10,808 bases of DNA from CAZFAT01 sp964517075 (GTDB lineage Bacteria > Acidobacteriota > Vicinamibacteria > Vicinamibacterales > SCN-69-37): positions 1 through 10,808 of the forward strand of contig CAZFAT010000329.1 of NCBI GenBank assembly GCA_964517075.1, written 5' to 3'. Each line of letters starts with the position of its first letter. Position 1 is the first letter of the stretch. Below the pieces are notes generated by a model, which saw only the letters and a program-made list of their open reading frames with translations, was not told the origin of the DNA and ran no database searches. Positions 1 to 5,948 of this stretch are shown one piece after another. The translations under genes were made by a program, and so were the position numbers.

Positions 1-82
1 GCTCGACGCGCTCGGTGTCGCGCGCACGCCCGGGGCCGGGCGCCCGGCCCGACGGACATCCCCCCGAAGGACATCCCTATGA
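1..82 (+). CDS. C-terminal fragment of an upstream gene (partial, unidentified)
   Basis: A reading frame open from the left edge ends at a TGA at 80-82 that overlaps the ATG of the TolC gene (ATGA at 79-82). The visible tail begins LDALGVARTPGAGRP and ends in an Arg/Thr/Ser-rich stretch. The overlap is of the same 4-nt kind as the junctions on the other strand, which is the main reason to believe it. Regulators, often TetR-type, commonly precede RND efflux operons, and the tail would not contradict that, but 26 residues carry no diagnostic motif. Seen: an open frame with a fitting stop. Inferred: that it is a gene. The two other forward frames are also open here, so frame choice is uncertain. 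Confidence 0.4.
   Translation, partial: LDALGVARTPGAGRPARRTSPRRTSL
54..77 (+). repeat. Imperfect 15-nt direct repeat over the TolC ribosome binding site
   Basis: GGACATCCC occurs at 54-62 and again at 69-77, a period of 15 nt. The second copy begins inside the Shine-Dalgarno-like GAAGGA of the TolC gene. Fifteen nucleotides is five codons, so a duplication here would keep the frame of the putative upstream gene. Confidence 0.6.
66..71 (+). promoter_or_regulatory. Ribosome binding site of the TolC-type gene
   Basis: GAAGGA lies 7 nt before the ATG at 79 and supports that start. A second ATG follows at once (82-84) and would give a protein one residue shorter. No promoter can be recognised in the 78 nt available. 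Confidence 0.6.
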
Positions 83-1554
83 TGCCAGTCAGGAACCGGT
101 TCATACCCCGCGCCTGTCTCGTCGGCGCCGTCGTGGTCTGCACGCTGATGGCCGCGCCCGCCGCGGCGCAGGGGACGCGCCTGACGCTGGCGGAGGCCAT
201 TCGACTGGCCACCGAACATGGCGAAGCGCTGGAGATCGCCCGAGCGGGCGAGTCGCGCGCGGACGCGGACGTCACTCGCGCCCGAAGTCTGCGGCTGCCG
301 CAAATCAACCTGCTGGGTGGTTACACCCGCACGCTCGCGTCGGAGTTCAACATCGCGCTCGATGACCTCGGCCCGCCCTGCCCGCCGCTCTCGGTCAATC
401 CGTCGGCGGCCCTCACCGACCGTGTGGGTGAGCTCGAGCGCGCGGCCAACTGCGGCGCGATCGGACCGGGCTTCAATTTCGGAGACCTGCCCTTCGGCCA
501 GCGCAACACGTACCAGCTGACGCTGTCGTTCTCGCAGGCGGTCTACGACGGCGGCCGCATTTCGGCCCAGCAGCGCCAGGCGGCGCTCTCGCAGCGACTC
601 GCAGCGGTGAGCCTGACGTCCACCGAGGCGGCGATCACCCTGGACGTGACACGCGCGTTCTACAACGCGGCGCTCGCCGACCGGCTCCTGGCCATTGCCG
701 AGTCGGTGGCGGCCCAGGCCACGGCCGCATTCGAGCAGACCCGGGTCTCGTTCGAGGCAGGCCGCCAGCCGGAATTCGAGCTGCTCCGCGCGCAGGTCGC
801 GCGCGACAACGAACGGCCGGCCGTCATTCGCCGGCGCGCGGAACGCGATGTGGCCTATCTCCGGCTCCGCCAGCTCCTCGAGCTGCCTGCGGACGCCGTC
901 ATCGAACTCGACGTGGATCTCGACGCGGCCTCGCTCGCGGCGCCGGCGCCATTCGCCGCCCTGCTCGAGCGCGCCCCCGGCGCCGGTCCCGCGCCCGATC
1001 GGGCGTCCGTCCAGGAGGCCGTCACGCTCGTCGCGGTCCGCGATGCGGCCGTCACCGTCGCGCGCGCCGAGCGGCTGCCGTCGATCAACATCAGCTCCAC
1101 GCTCGGCCGGGTGGGTTACCCGTCAGATGGGTTCTTCCCGGCGCCCGGCGACTTCCGGACGAACTGGTCGCTGGGCGCCACGGTCGCGATGCCGCTCTTC
1201 GAGGGCGGCCGACTCAAGGCGAATGAACTCAGCGCCCGGGCCGATCTGGCCGAGGCTGAAGCGCGGCTCCGCCAGGCGCGCGAACTGGCCGACCTCGACG
1301 CGGCCACGGCCCGCCAGGATCTGATCGCAGCCGAGGCCGTCTGGGCCGCGAGCGCCGGCACCGTGCAGCAGGCGGAACGGGCGTACCAGATTGCCGAGCT
1401 CAGGAACCGTGAGGGGCTGTCCACGCAGCTCGAGTTGTCCGATGCGCGGCTGGCGTTGCAGGTGGCGCAGACCACCCGCACCAGCGCAGCGCGGGACCTC
1501 CAGCTCGCCCGCGCACGCGTCGCCCTGCTGCCAAACCTGCCCGTGGGGCAGTGA
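79..1554 (+). CDS. TolC family outer membrane efflux channel
   Basis: Outer-membrane factor that forms the exit duct of the efflux pump encoded downstream; family members are trimeric beta-barrels with a long periplasmic alpha-barrel. The protein has 491 residues, a normal length. It starts with a signal peptide (basic start, hydrophobic core about 12-28, likely cut after APAAA near residue 30). The two family repeats are visible: LTLAEAIRLA at about 35-44, leading to a strand region with LRLPQINL (71-78), and SVQEAVTLV at about 310-318, leading to ERLPSINI (331-338). Each is followed by long Ala/Arg/Glu/Gln-rich helices. Strand-turn motifs SQAVYDGGR (152-160) and MPLFEGGR (371-378) are typical. 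Between the first pair of strands lies a long loop (about 92-142) with two cysteines, C101 and C125, which could form a disulfide. It is first in an operon with the adaptor and RND pump. Substrate cannot be read from the sequence. Confidence 0.93.
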   Translation: MMPVRNRFIPRACLVGAVVVCTLMAAPAAAQGTRLTLAEAIRLATEHGEALEIARAGESRADADVTRARSLRLPQINLLGGYTRTLASEFNIALDDLGPPCPPLSVNPSAALTDRVGELERAANCGAIGPGFNFGDLPFGQRNTYQLTLSFSQAVYDGGRISAQQRQAALSQRLAAVSLTSTEAAITLDVTRAFYNAALADRLLAIAESVAAQATAAFEQTRVSFEAGRQPEFELLRAQVARDNERPAVIRRRAERDVAYLRLRQLLELPADAVIELDVDLDAASLAAPAPFAALLERAPGAGPAPDRASVQEAVTLVAVRDAAVTVARAERLPSINISSTLGRVGYPSDGFFPAPGDFRTNWSLGATVAMPLFEGGRLKANELSARADLAEAEARLRQARELADLDAATARQDLIAAEAVWAASAGTVQQAERAYQIAELRNREGLSTQLELSDARLALQVAQTTRTSAARDLQLARARVALLPNLPVGQ

Positions 1555-1568
1555 GTGGACTCTTGCGG

Positions 1569-1589
1569 CTTTGAGTCTTGAGCTTTGAG
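1569..1589 (+). repeat. Three tandem CTTTGAG-like heptamers
   Basis: The 85-nt gap between the TolC and adaptor genes contains CTTTGAG (1569-1575), TCTTGAG (1576-1582) and CTTTGAG (1583-1589) head to tail, followed by CTC. The AT content is clearly higher than in the flanking genes. No stem-loop or promoter is evident. Role unknown; it may be a lineage-specific intergenic heptamer repeat. Confidence 0.7.
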
Positions 1590-1624
1590 CTCGTCGCTCA
1601 TTGCTACGAATCGACCGAGTCATG

Positions 1625-1631
1625 AGGGGAG
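1625..1631 (+). promoter_or_regulatory. Ribosome binding site deciding the adaptor start
   Basis: AGGGGAG lies 8 nt before the ATG at 1640. The earlier in-frame starts (TTG at 1601, ATG at 1622) lack comparable Shine-Dalgarno sequences and would put extra charged residues before the lipoprotein signal, so 1640 is preferred. Confidence 0.65.
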
Positions 1632-1639
1632 CCTTCGTC

Positions 1640-2731
1640 ATGCGTCCAGTGCTCGTCGCGTTGATGTCATCTGCTGTCGCCCTGGCCGCCGGGGCCTGTG
1701 GCGGCCCGGACACCAGCGCAATGTCCTCGCCGGCGTCCGCGTTCGTCGTTCAGCTCGCCCGGGAGAACGTCGTCACGGCGGCGGTCGAGGAGATCTCGGC
1801 TGGTCCGCTCGTGTCCGGCGAGCTGACGCCCGCGCGGGAAGCCTCGGTGCGCGCCCAGGTGGGCGGGTCGATCGTCAGCCTCTCGGTGGATCGCGGCCAG
1901 CCGGTGCGGGCCGGGGCGGAAGTGGCGCGCATTGCGTCCCGCGATCTCGAGGCGGCGATGGCGTCGGCCGAGTCGGCCGTGACGTCGGCGGAGGCCGTGC
2001 TGGCCGTGGCGAAGTCCGAAGCGCAGCGGACGGGCGCGCTCGTCAAGGGTGGCGCGCTCGCCTCGCGCGATCTCGAGCACGCCGATAGCGCGGTGGCCAG
2101 CGCGGATGCGCAGCTCGCGGCCGCGCGCGCGCGCCAGCGCTCCGTCTGGCAGCAGCTCGACGACACCTCCGTGAAGGCGCCGATCAGCGGCGTGGTCAGC
2201 GCGCGCCCGGCCAGCGTGGGCGACGTGGTCGCGCCCGGCACCGAGCTCTTCACGGTCATCGACCCCTCGAGTCTCAGACTCGAAGCCCTCGTCCCCTCGG
2301 ACCAGATCGCCGAGGTCCGTCCGGGCGCCAAGGTCCGCTTCACGATCCGCGGCGTGACCGGCGAATTCGTCGGATCGGTCGATCGCTTGAGCCCGGTGGC
2401 CGATCCCATCACGCGGCAGGTCTCCATCTTCGTGTCGATTCCCAACACGGGCGGCCGCGCCATTGCCGGGCTGTTTGCCGAAGGCCGGGTCGAGACCGCC
2501 ACGCGCCGCGGCGTGGTCGTGCCGACCTCGGCCGTGGACGAGAGCGGAGTCACGCCGGTCGTCACCGTCGTGCGCGACGGCAAGGCCCACGTTCGCCCCG
2601 TGACGCTCGGGCTCCGGCAGGCCGAGACCGAACGGGTGGAAATCGGGGAGGGCGTCGCCGCCGGTGACGTGCTGATTGTCGGTTCCGCCCGCGGCGTGGC
2701 CGACGGGACTCCCGTCCATATCGCGCAGTAA
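1640..2731 (+). CDS. RND efflux periplasmic adaptor (membrane fusion protein, HlyD/AcrA-like)
   Basis: Periplasmic subunit that joins the inner-membrane pump to the TolC channel. From the ATG at 1640 it has 363 residues, a usual length. The N-terminus is a short lipoprotein-like signal with the candidate lipobox LAAGAC (C20), so the protein is probably lipid-anchored in the inner membrane; Ala at -3 is less common than Leu, so this is likely rather than certain. Order of domains: first lipoyl half around 65-100 (ASVRAQVGGSIVSLSVDRGQ), an Ala/Glu/Arg-rich hairpin coiled coil about 102-170, second lipoyl half about 176-208 (VKAPISGVVSARPASVGDVV), beta-barrel about 210-285 (SDQIAEVRPGAKVRF) and a membrane-proximal domain (GVVVPTSAVDESG). 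The RND gene follows after 23 nt, so the two are surely cotranscribed. Translation could also begin at 1622 or 1601. Confidence 0.92.
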   Translation: MRPVLVALMSSAVALAAGACGGPDTSAMSSPASAFVVQLARENVVTAAVEEISAGPLVSGELTPAREASVRAQVGGSIVSLSVDRGQPVRAGAEVARIASRDLEAAMASAESAVTSAEAVLAVAKSEAQRTGALVKGGALASRDLEHADSAVASADAQLAAARARQRSVWQQLDDTSVKAPISGVVSARPASVGDVVAPGTELFTVIDPSSLRLEALVPSDQIAEVRPGAKVRFTIRGVTGEFVGSVDRLSPVADPITRQVSIFVSIPNTGGRAIAGLFAEGRVETATRRGVVVPTSAVDESGVTPVVTVVRDGKAHVRPVTLGLRQAETERVEIGEGVAAGDVLIVGSARGVADGTPVHIAQ

Positions 2732-2754
2732 TCCGCGCCTTCCGGATCGATCCC

Positions 2755-5700
2755 ATGTTCATTTCCGACTTCGCCATCCGTCGTCCGGTCATCACCGTCG
2801 TCAGCATGGTGGCGCTCGTGGTCTTCGGGCTGGTCTCGCTCGTGCTGCTGCAGACCGACGAGTTCCCCGACGTCGCCGTGCCCATCGTGGTCGTGGCCGT
2901 GCCCTATCCCGGCGCCTCGCCCGACAGCGTCGAGCGGGAGATCGTCGAGCCGCTCGAGGAAGCCATCGCCGGGCTCAGCGGCGTCCGCAAGGTGTCCTCC
3001 AATTCGCTCGACGGCTTCGCCACGGTGCTCGTGGAGTTCATCTACGAGAAGGACCTGCGGGAGGCCACGCAGGAAATCCGCGACGAGATCAACGCGATTC
3101 GCAACGACCTGCCGCCCGAAATGGAGGAGCCGGTCCTCACGCGCATCAACCCCACGGACTTCCCCATCGTGTCGGTCGCGCTCGCGTCGGACACGATGTC
3201 CGTCGCGCAGCTCACTCTGCTCGCCGATCCGGGCATCACGCGACGGCTCCGGGCGATTCCCGGCGTCGGCCAGGTGGACATCGCCGGGTCGAACACGCGC
3301 GAGATGACCGTGGACGTTCGGCCGGAGGCCCTGATGGCCGCGAACCTCGGCATCGGCGACGTGGTGGGGGCCTTGTCGGCGCAGAACCTGGCCGCACCGG
3401 TTGGCCGGCTGGTGGGCGTTCACGACGAGCGGACGATCCGACTGGGTGGCCGCGTCGAGACCGTGGAGGAGTTCCGCCGGATTGTCGTGGCCGACCGCGG
3501 CGGGCGTCTGATTCGTTTGGGCGACATCGCCACCGTGCACGTCGGCACCGAGGAGCCGCGCAGCGAGGCTCTGTTCTCCGGCCAGGAAGCGGTCGGCATC
3601 GACATCCGGAAGTCGAAGGGCTACAGCACCACGGCGATCGCTGACGCTGTTCGGGCCGAGATTGCGGCCATCAGGCCGACGCTCCCTCCCGGCGTCGACT
3701 TCCGCATCGTCCGCGACTCGGGCGTGCGGGTGGCCAACTCGGTCGGCAACGTCGCCACGGCCCTGGTCGAGGGCGCGGCGCTGACCGTGCTGACGGTGTT
3801 CCTCTTCCTCAACTCCTGGCGGTCCACAGTCATCACGGGCCTCGCCCTCCCCGTGTCGGTCATCGCGGCGTTCGTGGCGGTGCTGGCCTTCGGTTTCACG
3901 CTGAACACGATGTCCCTGCTCGGGCTCTCGCTGGCGATCGGCATCCTGATTGACGATGCGATCGTCGTGCGCGAGAACATCGTGCGGCACGTCGAACTGG
4001 GCAAGGACCACTACACGGCCGCGCGCGAAGGCACGGCCGAAATCGGCCTGGCCGTCGCGGCGACCACGTTCTCGATTGTCGTGGTCTTCGTGCCGATTGC
4101 GTTCATGGGCGGCATTGCCGAACAGTGGATGGCGCCGTTCGCCCTCACGATTGCCTGCTCGGTGCTCGTGTCGCTGTTCGTGTCGTTCTCGCTCGACCCG
4201 ATGCTGTCGGCGTACTGGCCCGACCCGCACCTGCCGATCGAGCGCCGGATGTGGGTCTCGCGGGTGCTCGACCGGTTCAACCACTGGTTCAACCGGCAGG
4301 CCGACCGCTACAAGCGCGTGATTGGGTGGGCGCTGCGGCATCGCTTCGCCATGGTCGTGCTGGCCGTCGGGTCGTTCGTCGGCGCGCTGGCGATGCCGGC
4401 GCTCGGGCTCCTCGGGGGCGAGTTCTTCCCCGTGTCGGACAATTCCGAGTTCGTTATCTCCGTCGAAACGCCGCCGGGATCGAACCTCGCGTATACCAGC
4501 CGGAAGATTGAGGAGGTCTCCGCGCTGGCGCGGTCGATCCCCGGCGTGGCCCACACCTACGCCACGATTGGCGGGGTCACCGGCGCGGTCGACGAGGGCC
4601 GCATCTACGTGGCGCTCATTCCGAAAGCCGAGCGCGATCAGCATCAGGAAACCATCGCCCGCACGCTGCGTCAGCGCTTCAAGGAGATTGGCGGCGTGGT
4701 CGCGTCGATCCAGACGAGCGGGTTCGACAACCAGAAGCAGATGCAGTTCCAGGTGCGCGGACCCGACATCGACGTGCTGAGCCGTCTCGCCGATCAGGTC
4801 CTGGCCGCGGCCCGCACCGTCCCCGGCGCGGTCGATGTCGGCCTCTCCACCCGGGGGCAGAAGCCGGAACTCGACGTGCGCATCGATCGCGCCCTGGCCG
4901 GGTCCCTCGGCATCCGGGTCGCGGACGTCGCGCTCGCGCTCCGCCCGGCGTTTGCGGGCGTGGACGCCGGCGACTGGGTCGATCCCACCGGCAAGACGCG
5001 GGATGTCACGGTCCGGCTCGACCCCGCCGCGCGCAACCGGGCGGCGGACCTCGCCTCCCTCCCGCTGAACGTCCCGAATAGTCAGGGCCGGCCGACGACC
5101 GTGCCGCTCGGCCAGATTGCGGAGATCCGGCCGTCGCTGGGCCCCGCGCGCATCGATCACCTGGATCGCGAGCGCGTGATCTCGGTGCAGGCGAACACGG
5201 AAGGCCGGCCGCTCTCGGACGTGGTCGGCGAGATCGAAGCGAAGGTGCGGGCCCTCACCCTGCCGGCCGGCTACTCCGTCACGACCGGCGGTCAGAGCGA
5301 GGAACAGCGCGAGGTGTTCGGACGCATCCTCACGGCCCTTGGGATCGCCATTCTCCTGATGTACCTCGTGCTGGTGGTCCAGTTCGGATCGTTTCTCGAT
5401 CCGCTGGCCATCATGCTCTCGCTCCCGCTCTCGCTCATTGGCGTCGTCGGCGCGCTGATGCTGACCGGCGACACGCTGAACATCATGAGCATGATCGGCG
5501 TGATCCTGCTGATGGGCATCGTCGCCAAGAACGCGATCCTGCTGATCGACTTCGCCAAGTGGGCCGAGGAGCGGGGCACGCCGCGGCACCTCGCGATTGT
5601 CGAGGCGGGGCGGGCGCGGCTCCGGCCGATCCTCATGACGACCTTTGCGCTGATTGCCGGCATGATTCCCGTGGCCCTCGGACATGGCGAAGGCGCCGAC

Positions 5701-5916
5701 TTTCGCGCGCCGCTCGGCCGCGCCATCATCGGGGGCGTCATTACGTCCACCGTGCTCACGCTGCTCGTGATTCCCACGTTCTACGACATCCTGGCCGGGG
5801 CGCGCGACCGCATGCGCCGGCTGGTCGGGCGATCGCGCCAGGCGGGCACGCCGGGTGACCGATCACGAACGGGAGATCGGGAACGCGACGAGGCGCGTGA
5901 GGCCGTGACGGTGTGA
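2755..5916 (+). CDS. RND superfamily efflux transporter permease (HAE1-like)
   Basis: Inner-membrane proton-driven pump of the tripartite efflux system. The 1053 residues match the AcrB/MexB size. The start reads MFISDFAIRRPVIT, the classic RND N-terminus, leading into TM1 (about 11-32). The first periplasmic porter/docking domain runs to about 330, TM2-TM6 about 335-485, TM7 about 531-552, the second periplasmic domain to about 855 and TM8-TM12 about 858-1012. The proton-relay residues are present: the Asp pair D400-D401 in TM4 (GILIDDAIVVREN) and K925 in TM10 (GIVAKNAILLIDF). These TM4 and TM10 motifs fit HAE1 (drug/hydrophobe) pumps better than heavy-metal pumps, but substrate is not established. 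The Shine-Dalgarno is weak (GGA at 2744-2746). A charged cytoplasmic tail of about 38 residues, rich in Arg, Asp and Glu, follows TM12. It is last in the operon and converges on the phosphatase gene. Confidence 0.96.
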   Translation: MFISDFAIRRPVITVVSMVALVVFGLVSLVLLQTDEFPDVAVPIVVVAVPYPGASPDSVEREIVEPLEEAIAGLSGVRKVSSNSLDGFATVLVEFIYEKDLREATQEIRDEINAIRNDLPPEMEEPVLTRINPTDFPIVSVALASDTMSVAQLTLLADPGITRRLRAIPGVGQVDIAGSNTREMTVDVRPEALMAANLGIGDVVGALSAQNLAAPVGRLVGVHDERTIRLGGRVETVEEFRRIVVADRGGRLIRLGDIATVHVGTEEPRSEALFSGQEAVGIDIRKSKGYSTTAIADAVRAEIAAIRPTLPPGVDFRIVRDSGVRVANSVGNVATALVEGAALTVLTVFLFLNSWRSTVITGLALPVSVIAAFVAVLAFGFTLNTMSLLGLSLAIGILIDDAIVVRENIVRHVELGKDHYTAAREGTAEIGLAVAATTFSIVVVFVPIAFMGGIAEQWMAPFALTIACSVLVSLFVSFSLDPMLSAYWPDPHLPIERRMWVSRVLDRFNHWFNRQADRYKRVIGWALRHRFAMVVLAVGSFVGALAMPALGLLGGEFFPVSDNSEFVISVETPPGSNLAYTSRKIEEVSALARSIPGVAHTYATIGGVTGAVDEGRIYVALIPKAERDQHQETIARTLRQRFKEIGGVVASIQTSGFDNQKQMQFQVRGPDIDVLSRLADQVLAAARTVPGAVDVGLSTRGQKPELDVRIDRALAGSLGIRVADVALALRPAFAGVDAGDWVDPTGKTRDVTVRLDPAARNRAADLASLPLNVPNSQGRPTTVPLGQIAEIRPSLGPARIDHLDRERVISVQANTEGRPLSDVVGEIEAKVRALTLPAGYSVTTGGQSEEQREVFGRILTALGIAILLMYLVLVVQFGSFLDPLAIMLSLPLSLIGVVGALMLTGDTLNIMSMIGVILLMGIVAKNAILLIDFAKWAEERGTPRHLAIVEAGRARLRPILMTTFALIAGMIPVALGHGEGADFRAPLGRAIIGGVITSTVLTLLVIPTFYDILAGARDRMRRLVGRSRQAGTPGDRSRTGDRERDEAREAVTV

Positions 5917-5932
5917 GCGATGTGCGGGAAGG

Positions 5933-5948
5933 CGCCCGGCCGCCCGGC
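5933..5948. repeat. Perfect 8-bp tandem duplication in the convergent gap
   Basis: CGCCCGGC occurs twice head to tail (5933-5940, 5941-5948) and fills most of the 31-nt space between the two converging genes; the last base belongs to the phosphatase stop codon. The gap shows no GC stem followed by a T-run in either direction, so no intrinsic terminator is called. Confidence 0.6.

Noticed and set aside
15..365. Open frame on the plus strand overlapping the start of the TolC gene
   Set aside because: Arg/Gly/His-rich text with no resemblance to a protein family; the TolC frame has a signal peptide and family repeats across the same DNA.
1601..1639. Earlier starts for the adaptor (TTG at 1601, ATG at 1622)
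   Set aside because: They lack a good ribosome binding site and precede the lipoprotein signal with extra residues; ATG 1640 has AGGGGAG at the right distance. The 1622 start cannot be fully excluded.
1750..5685. A 1311-codon open frame on the minus strand opposite the adaptor and pump genes
   Set aside because: Its product is very rich in Arg, His, Asp and Glu, without domains, and it lies antisense to two clear efflux genes. In DNA this rich in GC, antisense frames often lack stops because of codon bias in the real gene.
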